Under the pieces are notes generated by a model, which was not told where the DNA came from, did not search any database, and was given only the letters and a program-made list of their open reading frames with translations. The position numbers and the translations under genes were made by a program. A DNA stretch of 64,000 nt from Thermophilibacter gallinarum (GTDB lineage: Bacteria > Actinomycetota > Coriobacteriia > Coriobacteriales > Atopobiaceae), in assembly GCF_014982725.1 (NCBI RefSeq), contig NZ_JADCJZ010000001.1:784488-848487 (forward strand). Reading direction: 5' to 3'. Shown here piece after piece: positions 25,899-34,622 of the stretch (within the stretch, counting starts at the first letter, position 1; the number at the start of each line of letters is the position of its first letter).

Positions 25899-28139
25899 TC
25901 ACATGAGGCGCGTGTCCTCGAGGCGCCGCTCGAACCACGCGCCGAGGCGGATGACCGGCCGGCGCACCACGAGCCCCAGCACGAGCGCCGGCACCAGGTA
26001 GGCGAGAAGGACCGCGAGCTCGCGCCAGTAGTCGAGCCCGTAGAGGCCGAACATCGCCGCGCGCAGGGCGCCCTCGCTGTGCACGAACGGCAGCCACTGG
26101 TAGAGCGCCTGGAACGCCGGCGGCAGCATCTGCGGCGGGAAGGTCCCGCCGGAGCCGGCCACCTGGACCACCATGAGGACCACGGCCACGGCCTTGCCCA
26201 CGTCGCCGAAGGACGCCGTGAGCGAGAAGATCAGGTTCACGTAGACGAGCGACGACGCGACGCACGCCAGCGCGAAGAGCGCCGGGTGCGCGCACTGGAC
26301 GCCGAGAAACGCGAGGTCGCCGCCGGCGATGAGCGCGGCCTGCGCCACGCCCACCGCGCAGAAGAGCGCGAGGCGCCCGAGGTAGGCCTCCGCGTGCGAG
26401 CAGCCGGTCTCGGCGAGCGCGGCCGCCGACGGCGTGGCGCGCACGAGCGCGGCGAGCACCACGCCGCCGATCCAGGTCGCGAGCGTCGTGTAGAACGGCG
26501 CCATGGCCGAGCCGTTGTTCTCGACCGGGTAGACCGCGGTGCGCTCCACGCTCACCGGGGAGGCGACGAAGTCGGCGAGCGCCCCGGTCCCCGAGCCCAG
26601 GGCGGCCCTGACCTGCTCGAGGTCGTCGGAGGCGAGCGCCGAGCGCAGGTGCGCGTGGAGCGCGTCGAGGCCGTCCGCCGCCGCGTCGAGCCGCTCCGCC
26701 GTGTCGTCGAGCGCACCACGCGCCCGCCCGAGCGCGTCTCCGGCGCCCGACGAGGCGCCCTCGGCCGCGGAGAGCGCGGCGGCGAGGTCGTCCCGGAGGG
26801 AGTCGGCGCCCTCGGCCGCGTCGCCCACCCGGTCGGCCAGGCCCTGGAGGGCCCCGCGCACGTCCTCGTCGTAGCCGTCCCGCGCGTCGCGTATCGCCGA
26901 GCGCGCGTCGGCGAGAAGCCCGGCGAGCTCCTCGCGCGCCGCCTCGGCGTCCTTCGCGCCGCTCGCCAGGTCCGCGGCCGTGCGCCCGACGCCGTCGGAG
27001 AGGTCTCGGAGCTCCGCGGCCACGTCGCCGGCCGTCTCGGCGAGCCCCGACACGACGGCGCGGATCGCGGCCACGCGCTCGGCGCCCGCGCTGCCCGCGC
27101 CGAGGCTGCCCTGGAGGTCGGCCAGAAGGCCGTCCGCCTGATCGAGCGAGGCCTGCAGCCCCTCGAGGGACGCGGCCTGGTCGTCGAGCGCCGTGCGGGC
27201 GTCGGCGAGGGCGCCCTGGAGGCGGTCCTGCTGCGCGCCCGCGGCGTCGAGGGCGCCGTCGATCGCGTCGCCCACCTCGTCCAGGCTCCCCTCGGCCGAG
27301 GAGAGCGCGTCGCCCACGGACGCGGCCGCGTCGTCGGCCGCCGTGCCGACCCCCTCGAGGCCCGACGCCGTCTCGCGCAGGGTGTCGCCCGCGCCCTCGA
27401 CCGGCGAGAGCGCCGCGGAGGCCGTCTCGGCGCCGCCCGTGACCAGTCCCTCCGTCGCGGAGAGGAGCCCGGACAGCTCGCGCGCGTCCCCCGCGGAGCC
27501 GCGCAGCGCCTCGGACGACCTCGCGACCGCCGCGTCGAGGCGCGCCGCCACGCTCCGGGCGCCGTCGCCGTCGAGCGCCCGCCCCAGCTCCTCGAGCGCG
27601 CCCGCCCCCACCGTCGTGACGGCTCGCGCGAAGCCGCGGTCGATGTCGGCGCGCACGGCGTCCTCCGCCTTGCCGGTCACGATGGAGGCGATCGCGTTGG
27701 CCTTCTCGTTCTGGTAGAAGCGCACCCGCGGCCGCTCGGGCGCGCCGGAGAGCATCGTCATGAGCCCGCGCGAGAAGTCCTCGGGCAGCACGACGGCCGC
27801 GTAGTACTCGCCGGAGCGCACGCCCGCGACGGCGTCCTCGGGGGAGGTCGCCACGTAGTCGATCGTCTCGGAGGCGCGCAGCTCGGAGACCACGCGCTCG
27901 CCGAGGTTCACGCTCACGGGCAGAAGCTCTCCCGCGTAGCCCGCGTCCTCGCTCGCCACGGCCACGCGGACGTTGCCCGTGCTGCCGTAGGGGTCCCAGC
28001 TGCCGGCGATGTTGAACCAGGCGTAGAACGAGGGGACCGCCACCATGCCCACGACCACCACGACCGCGACCAGCCCGGTCCGCAGCCGCCGCGCGTCGCG
28101 GCGCGCGAACGCGAGGACCCTGCCCAGGGAGGCGCGCAT
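25899..28139 (-). CDS. YhgE/Pip-family membrane protein (1)
   Basis: A 746-aa membrane protein of the YhgE/Pip family (phage infection protein, related to ESX-associated YueB). One N-terminal TM helix (about 20-45, ending PSFYAWFNIAGSWDPYG), an extracellular domain with SGEYYAAVVLPEDFS and VRFYQNEKANAIAS, a long Ala/Asp-rich coiled coil (about 170-490), then five or six TM helices (about 530-740). The start ATG 28139 overlaps the stop of its paralogue upstream (TGATG). Such proteins act in phage adsorption or in secretion; which applies here is unknown. Confidence 0.85.
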   Translation of the reverse strand: MRASLGRVLAFARRDARRLRTGLVAVVVVVGMVAVPSFYAWFNIAGSWDPYGSTGNVRVAVASEDAGYAGELLPVSVNLGERVVSELRASETIDYVATSPEDAVAGVRSGEYYAAVVLPEDFSRGLMTMLSGAPERPRVRFYQNEKANAIASIVTGKAEDAVRADIDRGFARAVTTVGAGALEELGRALDGDGARSVAARLDAAVARSSEALRGSAGDARELSGLLSATEGLVTGGAETASAALSPVEGAGDTLRETASGLEGVGTAADDAAASVGDALSSAEGSLDEVGDAIDGALDAAGAQQDRLQGALADARTALDDQAASLEGLQASLDQADGLLADLQGSLGAGSAGAERVAAIRAVVSGLAETAGDVAAELRDLSDGVGRTAADLASGAKDAEAAREELAGLLADARSAIRDARDGYDEDVRGALQGLADRVGDAAEGADSLRDDLAAALSAAEGASSGAGDALGRARGALDDTAERLDAAADGLDALHAHLRSALASDDLEQVRAALGSGTGALADFVASPVSVERTAVYPVENNGSAMAPFYTTLATWIGGVVLAALVRATPSAAALAETGCSHAEAYLGRLALFCAVGVAQAALIAGGDLAFLGVQCAHPALFALACVASSLVYVNLIFSLTASFGDVGKAVAVVLMVVQVAGSGGTFPPQMLPPAFQALYQWLPFVHSEGALRAAMFGLYGLDYWRELAVLLAYLVPALVLGLVVRRPVIRLGAWFERRLEDTRLM

Positions 28140-30721
28140 CACCGCTCACCGCCCTTCTCGCCCAGCGCCGCATCCACGAGCTCGCGGCGCCCCATCCGAC
28201 CGAGCTCGCCCCGCTCGCGCAGGCGCTCCCGCAGGTAGGCAAGACCGACCAGGTAGCAGCAGGTGACGGCGAGCGAGGCCGCCCACGCGGCGAGAAGGAC
28301 GAGGCGGGCCCCGGGCAGCGCGGCGCCGAGGGCGAGCGCGCAGGCTGGCGCCACGACGAGCGCCGCGAGGCCGCGCCGCACCCGCGCAGGGTAGAGCCGC
28401 TCGAAGCGCCGCTCGCGCTCGAGCAGGGCGTCGCGCGTCGCCGCAGACTCGCCGAGCGCGCGCAGGACCGCCCCGAGCCGCCCGTCCCTCTCGCCCGTGC
28501 GCTCGGTGACGAGCAGGTCCGTGCGGGCGAGCTCGCGGTCGAAGAAGGCGTCGACGTCGAGCAGCCGCGGCCGCGCGAGCGTGGCCAGTGCGAGCGCCGG
28601 CAGCGCGAAGGCGAGAAGGACGAGCAGGTCGCGGACGTAGTTGCCGTCGTAGAAGCCGCCGACGGCCTCGCGCATGGCGTTGATGCCGTAGGTGAAGGGG
28701 AGCCAGGGGCCCAGGGCCTGGAAGAAGGCCGGCTGCATCTGGATGGGGTAGAGCCCGGAGGCCCCGGGTATCTGCAGGACCACGAGCAGCACCGCGAGCG
28801 CCTTGCCCACGTGCTTGAGCGTTGCCGCGAGGGCGTAGATCACGAGGACGTAGACGAGCGAGGCGACCATGCCCGCGAGCACGTACGCCGCCGGGGAGAC
28901 GCTCTGCACGCCGAGCGCAAGGTCACCGACGCAGCAGACCACGGCCTGGATCTGGCCGAGAAGGGCGAGCAGCAGCCAGCGCCCCCAGAACGCCTGGGTC
29001 GCGGTGACGGGGGCCGCGCCGCCGGGCAGGCCTTCGCGGTCGACCTCGAGCTTGTAGACGGCCACGAGGACGAACCCGCCGACCCACAAGGCGAGGTTGG
29101 TGTAGAAGGGCGCCACGCCCGACCCGTAGTTGGCGACCGGGTAGACGGCCTCGGTGACCAGGTCGACGGGGGAGGCGAGGGCCGCCCCGGTCTCGGCGGG
29201 GTCGAGCTCGAGGACGTCAGCGACGAGCGCGGGGTCCGCGGCGCCCCGCAGCGCGGCGAGGTCGTCGGCGAGGGCGCCGGCGTCGGCGGAGGCGTCCCGC
29301 AGCGTGGCCGCGCCGTCCTCGAGCGTCGAGGAGGCACTTTCGAGGACGGCGTCGAGCTGGTCGAGCGTCCCCTGGGCCTGGCCGATCAGGGCCGGCAGCG
29401 CGTCGGCGCCGCCCGCGAGTCGCCCGCCCGCGTCCCCGAGCGCGTCGAGCGCGGCCGCGAGCTCAGGGGAGACGTCCTGCGCGAGGTCCGCCCGGAGCCC
29501 GGAGAGGGCGTCGGCGCCCGTCTGCGCGGCGTCGGCCACCGACCCCGCGAACCCCTCCATGCCCTCGGCGCCCACCGCGACCTCCTGGGAGACGGCGCGC
29601 ATCCCGGCCGCCTGGGCGTCCTGGGAGTCCGCGAGCTCGTCGAGCGCGCGGACCTGCTCGTCGAGCGCGGCGACGGCGGCGTCGCGGGCCGCGGCCTGCG
29701 AACCGCTCAGGGGCAGCGCCGCGAGCGCGTCGCGGGCCCGCCCGAGCGCCGAGCCGACGGTGCGCAGCGTGCCCCCGGCCGCCTCGACCTCCGAAGCGGC
29801 GGCGTCGAGCTTGCCCCGCGCCCAGCCCACGTCCCCGGCGACGAGCCCCACGTCGTGGCTCGCCTGCGACGCGAGCGCGGAGAGGGTCGAGGCGCCCGTC
29901 CCCAAATCCGCCGAGAGGTCACGGGCGAAGCTGCGTATCCTCGCGCGCGTGTCGCCGAGCGTGCCGAGCGCACCGTCGAGGTCCCGTGCGAGGGAGCGGG
30001 CGCCGCCGGACGCGTCGTCGAGGGCGTCGCGCGTGCGCTCCACGGCGGCGCGCCCCTGCGCGACGGCCCCGCGCGCGGCGTCGAACGCGTCGGCCGTCTC
30101 GGAGAGGTCCCCCTCGGCGCCGCGCAGAATGGAAAGCGCGTCGCCGGCCGTCTCGTCGGCGGTGTCCGTCGCCCCGCCCACGGCCGCCTGCACCCGCCCG
30201 GCGACCGCCTCGCCCGCGACGCGCACGAACTCCGAGGAGACCTGGTCCTCGAGGGTCGTCGCACCCGTGTCGGTGACCTTGGGCGCGACGGCGTTGGCCT
30301 TCTCGTTCACGTAGTAGGAGACGCGCGCCGGCCGCGCGTGCCCGCTGACGGCGCCCGCGAGCGTCTCGGTGAAGTCTCGCGGGATGACGAACGCGGCGTA
30401 GTAGCGCCCCGAGCGCACGCCCTCGAGCGCCGTCGCCTCGTCGACGAAGGTCCAGCCCAGCTGGTGGTTCTGCTCCAGGCGCTCGCGGATCAGCGCGCCG
30501 GCGTCGACGGGGCCGAGCCCGGGCACGTCCGACCCGGTGTCCTCGACCGCCACGGCGACGGGCACCGTGGCGGTGTTCTCGTACGGGTCCCAGTTGGCGA
30601 GGACGTTGAGCCAGGCGTAGGCCGACGGTATCAGGCAGACGCCCAGCGTGACGAGAAGCGCCACGGGGCTCCTGAGCAGGCGCTTGAGGTCGCGGGTGAG
30701 TATGGCAAGCGAGACGCGCAC
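28139..30721 (-). CDS. YhgE/Pip-family membrane protein (2)
   Basis: An 860-aa paralogue with the same plan: an N-terminal TM helix (LLVTLGVCLIPSAYAWLNVL), an extracellular domain with SGRYYAAFVIPRDFTE and VSYYVNEKANAVAPK, a long coiled coil, and a C-terminal block of TM helices. After the YhgE unit it has extra cytoplasmic sequence and a further TM pair near the C-terminus (residues about 770-860). The start is GTG 30721, 5 nt after GAGAGGGG; an in-frame ATG at 30736 has no ribosome site. It is probably a heteromeric partner of the next gene. Confidence 0.85.
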   Translation of the reverse strand: MRVSLAILTRDLKRLLRSPVALLVTLGVCLIPSAYAWLNVLANWDPYENTATVPVAVAVEDTGSDVPGLGPVDAGALIRERLEQNHQLGWTFVDEATALEGVRSGRYYAAFVIPRDFTETLAGAVSGHARPARVSYYVNEKANAVAPKVTDTGATTLEDQVSSEFVRVAGEAVAGRVQAAVGGATDTADETAGDALSILRGAEGDLSETADAFDAARGAVAQGRAAVERTRDALDDASGGARSLARDLDGALGTLGDTRARIRSFARDLSADLGTGASTLSALASQASHDVGLVAGDVGWARGKLDAAASEVEAAGGTLRTVGSALGRARDALAALPLSGSQAAARDAAVAALDEQVRALDELADSQDAQAAGMRAVSQEVAVGAEGMEGFAGSVADAAQTGADALSGLRADLAQDVSPELAAALDALGDAGGRLAGGADALPALIGQAQGTLDQLDAVLESASSTLEDGAATLRDASADAGALADDLAALRGAADPALVADVLELDPAETGAALASPVDLVTEAVYPVANYGSGVAPFYTNLALWVGGFVLVAVYKLEVDREGLPGGAAPVTATQAFWGRWLLLALLGQIQAVVCCVGDLALGVQSVSPAAYVLAGMVASLVYVLVIYALAATLKHVGKALAVLLVVLQIPGASGLYPIQMQPAFFQALGPWLPFTYGINAMREAVGGFYDGNYVRDLLVLLAFALPALALATLARPRLLDVDAFFDRELARTDLLVTERTGERDGRLGAVLRALGESAATRDALLERERRFERLYPARVRRGLAALVVAPACALALGAALPGARLVLLAAWAASLAVTCCYLVGLAYLRERLRERGELGRMGRRELVDAALGEKGGER

Positions 30722-30844
30722 GGTATCCCCTCTCATGCGGTTGCACGTGAGGGGGCTTCTTCCCGTCGCCGGCGCCCGCCGCGGGCCCGCCGTCCTTCTC
30801 GCCCGCGAATCCACCGTCGCGGCACAAGGCTGCTCTCTACCTGA

Positions 30845-30955
30845 AATGCGTTCGGTAACGGAATCGGGCCCGAAAGCGTTACCAATCGCAAAGCGGCCCG
30901 GCCCACACTGCGATTGGTAACGAAATCCGGGCGAAAAGCGTTACCAATCGCAAAG
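30845..30955. repeat. GGTAACG/CGTTACC alternating hairpin block
   Basis: GGTAACG (30854-30860) pairs with CGTTACC (30877-30883), and GCGATTGGTAACG (30910-30922) pairs with CGTTACCAATCGC (30939-30951). The first right arm extended (30877-30889) is also a perfect 13-bp complement of the second left arm, so two exclusive folds are possible. It sits in the 392-nt divergent gap between the yhgE pair and metK; a further GGTAACG lies at 31080-31086. No gene is present in this gap. Confidence 0.75.
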
Positions 30956-31113
30956 CAGGCGTCGCGCCGCCGGCCGCCGCGCCGCCGGCCGGGACGGGCG
31001 CGCGGAATTGTGGCGAGACGGCGCAGTCGGGTCCGCCGCCGCGCCGCGCGGGTATCATGTACGGGCCAGCCGGCGGAATGGTAACGGCCGCCGGGATCGT
31101 AGAAAGGACACAC

Positions 31114-32394
31114 ATGACCACCACCTCTCGTTCCATCGCACCGCGCAGCTACCTCTTCACCTCCGAGAGCGTCACCGAGGGCCACCCCGACAAGATCTGC
31201 GACCAGGTCTCCGACGCCATCCTCGACGCCCTTCTCGCCAAGGAGGCCCAGCTCCAGGCCGAGGGCTACGTCGCCCCGAGCGGCACCCCCGCCAACGTGG
31301 ACAACGTCCGCTGCGCGTGCGAGACCTTCGTGACGACGGGCACCGTGGTGGTCGCCGGCGAGGTGCGCACCGAGGCCTACCTCGACGTCCAGACGATCGC
31401 GCGCGACGTGATCCGCCGCATCGGCTACGACCGCGCCAAGTACGGCTTTGACTGCGAGACCTGCGGCGTCATCAACATGATCCACGAGCAGAGCCCGGAC
31501 ATCGCGGCCGGCGTGGACGAGTCCTTCGACGCGCAGGCCGGTCGCACCACCGACCCGATCGACCTCGTGGGCGCGGGCGACCAGGGCATGATGTTCGGCT
31601 ACGCCACGGACGAGACGGACGTCTACATGCCCATGCCGCATTACCTGGCCTCCCGCATGGCCGAGCGCCTGTCCGCCGTGCGCAAGGACGGCACGGTGCC
31701 GTACCTGCGCCCGGACGGCAAGACCCAGGTGACGGTGCGCTACGAGGACGACAAGCCCGTGGAGGTCACGGCCGTGGTGGTCTCCACGCAGCACGACGCC
31801 GCCATCGCGAGCATGGACACCGTGCGCGAGGACATGGTGGAGCACGTGATCGCGCCGGTGCTGGACGCCGCGGGCATCGCATGGGACAACGCCACGATCT
31901 ATGTGAACCCCACCGGGCGCTTCGTGGTGGGCGGCCCCATGGGCGACACCGGCCTCACCGGCCGCAAGATCATCGTCGACACCTACGGCGGCATGGGTCG
32001 CCACGGCGGCGGCGCCTTCTCCGGCAAGGACTGCACCAAGGTCGACCGCTCCGCCGCCTACGCCGCGCGCTGGGTGGCCAAGAACGTGGTGGCCGCGGGC
32101 CTCGCGCACCGCTGCGAGGTGCAGCTGGCCTACGCGATCGGCGTCTCCCACCCGCTCTCGGTCATGGTGGACACCTTCGGGACCGGCACGGTGGACGACG
32201 CGGTCGTCGAGAAGGCCGTCGAGCGGGTCTTTGACCTGCGTCCGGGCGCGATCATCCGCGACCTGGGGCTGCGCCGCCCGATCTTCGAGAAGACCGCCGC
32301 GTACGGCCACTTCGGCCGCGAGCTGCCCGAGTTCACCTGGGAGCGCTGCGACCGCGTGGACGAGCTCCGCGCCGCCGTGGAGGCGCTCGCGTAG
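31114..32394 (+). CDS. metK: S-adenosylmethionine synthetase
   Basis: Makes SAM from methionine and ATP; 426 aa, slightly longer than usual owing to small insertions. [20 protein letters not shown] near the N-terminus, [15 protein letters not shown] and [18 protein letters not shown] are the signature motifs. ATG 31114 follows GAAAGGA; longer in-frame starts lie in the untranslated leader. A strong hairpin terminator follows at once. Confidence 0.97.
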   Translation: MTTTSRSIAPRSYLFTSESVTEGHPDKICDQVSDAILDALLAKEAQLQAEGYVAPSGTPANVDNVRCACETFVTTGTVVVAGEVRTEAYLDVQTIARDVIRRIGYDRAKYGFDCETCGVINMIHEQSPDIAAGVDESFDAQAGRTTDPIDLVGAGDQGMMFGYATDETDVYMPMPHYLASRMAERLSAVRKDGTVPYLRPDGKTQVTVRYEDDKPVEVTAVVVSTQHDAAIASMDTVREDMVEHVIAPVLDAAGIAWDNATIYVNPTGRFVVGGPMGDTGLTGRKIIVDTYGGMGRHGGGAFSGKDCTKVDRSAAYAARWVAKNVVAAGLAHRCEVQLAYAIGVSHPLSVMVDTFGTGTVDDAVVEKAVERVFDLRPGAIIRDLGLRRPIFEKTAAYGHFGRELPEFTWERCDRVDELRAAVEALA

Positions 32395-32427
32395 GCAGCC
32401 CTTCCAGCTTCAATTCGATTGCATTCT

Positions 32428-32457
32428 GGCGCGGCCCCTTTGGGGCTGCGCCCTTTT
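32428..32457 (+). terminator. metK terminator
   Basis: GGCGCGGCCCC (32428-32438) pairs with GGGGCTGCGCC (32442-32452) across a 3-nt loop and is followed by CTTTT. Confidence 0.85.
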
Positions 32458-32498
32458 CCTGACGTGGGAGCGTTCGACGCTTTACCGGCATAAATGTC

Positions 32499-32533
32499 GC
32501 TCTCTCTTCGCCTCTCGCGGCGAGGAGAGAGCG
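32499..32533. repeat. inverted repeat CGCTCTCTC/GAGAGAGCG
   Basis: Arms of 15 nt (32499-32513 and 32519-32533) with one mismatch and a 5-nt loop, between the metK terminator and the next gene. Of the same general type as the other intergenic palindromes in the window. Confidence 0.6.
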
Positions 32534-32603
32534 CTTCGCAACGTATATCATGGTGGCCGTGAAGGGCAGTTCGAGGCCGGCGTCTCACGAGGAGGGAGCG
32601 AAC

Positions 32604-33596
32604 ATGAGCGAGACCCAGCTGAGGGAGCCTATTCCGGGCAGTCTCGAGGAGGACGGGTTCCCCATTGAGGGCGAGATTGTAGTTGAGGGAGCCGCTGATC
32701 CGGTCCTCGCCTTTGTGGAACGCTTTCGGGTTCCGATTTGCGTCCTTCTCGTCTTGGCTGCGTTCGGCTCGTTCTTTCTGGCGCGACCGCACTTCTCGGA
32801 CCCGCAGACCTACACGAGCATCACGCAGACCATCGACGAGAAGAAGGCCAACGTCACGGCTATGATTGCGAGTTCGACGGCACTCTCTGCCGGTATCTCC
32901 GCTCTGCCTGACGACACGGGCTCCGCGCTCTCCGACAAGCTCATGGATATGAGCGCGTCGCTCGGCATCGTGCTCGGCGTGCTCTATCTTGAGAAGTACC
33001 TGCTTACGGTCTTTGGCGTCGTGACCTTCGGCGGGCTGATTCCCATAGCGGCCCTGCTCGCGGTCTGCGCCGTAGTGCTCAGACGTTCAGTCTTCGCAGC
33101 TGGGTTTGCCAACTTTGCTATCCGCCTGACCGTGGTCGGCATTGTCCTGGTCCTAATCGTCCCCGCGAGCGTTGCCGTGACCGACATGTTCGACCAGACC
33201 TATCAGCTCTCGATTGAGGCGCAGCAGGCAGAGGCCGCTGCGGAGGCAGCGGCCGAGGCGGAGGCCAGATCCGAGGAGGGCTTCGATATCGTAGACTTCA
33301 TCGTGAACATCCCGAGCAACGTCGCTGACGGAGTCACGGGTGCCATTGAGGGCTTCACTCAGCAGGTGAACAACCTCATCGAGCAGTTTGCACTCATGAT
33401 TGTGACCTCATGTGTCATTCCGATCCTAGTGCTCCTGGCGTTTTTCCTGGGGGCAAAGATGCTGCTGGGCATCAACGTCTCGGTGCCGATGGGCGCGATG
33501 GCCGCGCGGGGCAAGCGCCTATCGAGCGGGTGGGGGAGCGCTGCCCGCTCGGCCAAGGACGGCATACGCGAGGCTGTCAAGAAGCGTCGGAACTGA
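32604..33596 (+). CDS. uncharacterised multi-pass membrane protein
   Basis: A 330-aa protein not matched to a known family. An N-terminal cytoplasmic stretch of about 45 residues precedes a TM helix (VPICVLLVLAAFGSFFLA); TM helices follow at about 120-150 (LGIVLGVLYLE; GVVTFGGLIPIAALLAVCAV), 165-190 and 265-290. Between them is an Ala/Glu-rich coiled coil (QQAEAAAEAAAEAEARSEE). The C-terminus is basic. ATG 32604 follows GAGGGAG. It looks monocistronic. Base composition is less GC-rich than neighbouring core genes. Confidence 0.7.
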   Translation: MSETQLREPIPGSLEEDGFPIEGEIVVEGAADPVLAFVERFRVPICVLLVLAAFGSFFLARPHFSDPQTYTSITQTIDEKKANVTAMIASSTALSAGISALPDDTGSALSDKLMDMSASLGIVLGVLYLEKYLLTVFGVVTFGGLIPIAALLAVCAVVLRRSVFAAGFANFAIRLTVVGIVLVLIVPASVAVTDMFDQTYQLSIEAQQAEAAAEAAAEAEARSEEGFDIVDFIVNIPSNVADGVTGAIEGFTQQVNNLIEQFALMIVTSCVIPILVLLAFFLGAKMLLGINVSVPMGAMAARGKRLSSGWGSAARSAKDGIREAVKKRRN

Positions 33597-33630
33597 AGCT
33601 CTTTGCGTTGTGAACTCGGCGCCGCCGCGA

Positions 33631-33758
33631 CGCCCCGTCCTTCTCGGCCTTTTGTCTCCAACCCCCGCTCGTGAATTCACGAGCGGGGGTTTCTGCACGC
33701 TAACGTCGCCAAAGACGCCTCTCGTGAATTCACGAGCGCCAAGTTGCCGCAGCCGGGG
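33631..33758. repeat. 128-bp direct repeat, left copy, flanking the TA module
   Basis: Contains a 28-bp perfect palindrome (33662-33689, centred on GAATTC) followed by TTTCTGC, and a second palindrome CTCGTGAATTCACGAG at 33721-33736. It matches 34440-34567 almost base for base except for about 10 positions. A terminator-like element. Confidence 0.9.
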
Positions 33759-33780
33759 CTCCGTCCCGTGCGCAGGCCCC

Positions 33781-33825
33781 TTGTAAATCTGCTAATATAT
33801 CAGACGATTATCTGTTAATACGTAG
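33781..33825. promoter_or_regulatory. probable operator/promoter of the TA pair
   Basis: An AT-rich patch with direct repeats ATCTGCTAATAT (33787-33798) and ATCTGTTAATAC (33810-33821), 23 bp apart, just upstream of the antitoxin gene. Two helical turns of spacing suit antitoxin dimers binding side by side. Confidence 0.5.
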
Positions 33826-33857
33826 CTTGCCGCAGCGACGAGAAGGGATGCTCCCAT

Positions 33858-34148
33858 ATGGAACCCATCTACTCGATGACGACGCTTCAGCGCAACCCCT
33901 CGCAGGTCAAGGATGCCGCCCGGGACTCGGTCGTCCGCATCACCGAGCAGGGCGCCGGCGCCTACGTGTTCTGCAGCGAGAAGGCCTTCGAGCGTCGGAT
34001 CGCCCAGGAGCGGGAGGACGCCGCCTTCGAGGCCCGGCTCTCGGAGGCCGTCGGCCGCGGCCTGGCGGACATCGATGCCGGCCGGTTCGTGACGTCCGTC
34101 GACGAGGCGTTCGACGCCGCGGATGCGCTGAGGAGCAAGCGTGCCTAG
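33858..34148 (+). CDS. Phd/YefM-like antitoxin
   Basis: A 96-aa type II antitoxin. The Phd/YefM fold is suggested by YSMTTLQRNPSQVKDAARD, VVRITEQGAGAYVFCSEKAF and the acidic helical C-terminus that would wrap the toxin. ATG 33858 follows AGAAGGGA. The toxin gene overlaps its end by 8 nt, the classic arrangement. It is expected to repress the operon together with the toxin. Confidence 0.85.
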   Translation: MEPIYSMTTLQRNPSQVKDAARDSVVRITEQGAGAYVFCSEKAFERRIAQEREDAAFEARLSEAVGRGLADIDAGRFVTSVDEAFDAADALRSKRA

Positions 34149-34410
34149 TGCGAGGCTGCGCATCGCCGAGGAGTTCGTCTCGGCGCTCGGAGAGGTGTAC
34201 TCCGACCGCGTTCTCGCGCGAATCAGGGATGCGCTGACCGGCCTCCAGACATTTCCCGAGATGGGCTCTCCTCGCGTGAGGCCCTGCCTCACCGACCTGT
34301 ACGGGGAGGGGCTTCGCCAAATCGCCATCTCGACGTTTCTCATCGTATATCGCTACGACGGGGAGACGGTGGACGTGCTTGCCCTGGTGTATGGGCCGTC
34401 CGTTGTCTAG
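34141..34410 (+). CDS. RelE/ParE-family toxin
   Basis: An 89-aa toxin of the RelE/ParE superfamily: RIAEEFVSALGEVYSDRVLA, a GLQTFPEMGSPRVRP loop, LRQIAISTFLIVYRYDGETV and VLALVYGPSVV. Whether it cleaves mRNA on the ribosome (RelE) or poisons gyrase (ParE) cannot be decided here. The start is GTG 34141 inside the antitoxin gene. Confidence 0.85.
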   Translation: MPSARLRIAEEFVSALGEVYSDRVLARIRDALTGLQTFPEMGSPRVRPCLTDLYGEGLRQIAISTFLIVYRYDGETVDVLALVYGPSVV

Positions 34411-34439
34411 CGCGCTTCCCCACGCATGAAGGTCGTCGG

Positions 34440-34567
34440 CGCCCCGTCCTTCTCGGCCTTTTGTCTCCAACCCCCGCTCGTGAATTCACGAGCGGGGGTT
34501 TCTGCGCCCAAACGCCACCAAAGACGCCTCTCGTGAATTCACGAGCGCCATGTTGCCGCAGCCGGGG
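34440..34567. repeat. 128-bp direct repeat, right copy
   Basis: Second copy of the repeat at 33631-33758, in the same orientation, 809 bp downstream. Together they bracket the toxin-antitoxin pair. It ends just before the priA leader. Confidence 0.9.
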
Positions 34568-34622
34568 CCGGCCCCGCGCCCGCGGTACAATGGACTGCCG
34601 AGAAGAACGGAGGCCCGCCACC

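Noticed and set aside
23943..28238. 1431-codon plus-strand open frame opposite sdaA, gltX and yhgE
   Set aside because: Antisense shadow; composition is Arg/Gly/His-rich with no domain, and the minus strand carries clear genes.
30722..31113. SAM riboswitch upstream of metK
   Set aside because: No SAM-I, SAM-II or SAM-IV core was recognised. The hairpins do not resemble a riboswitch junction, and no terminator stem with T-run precedes metK.
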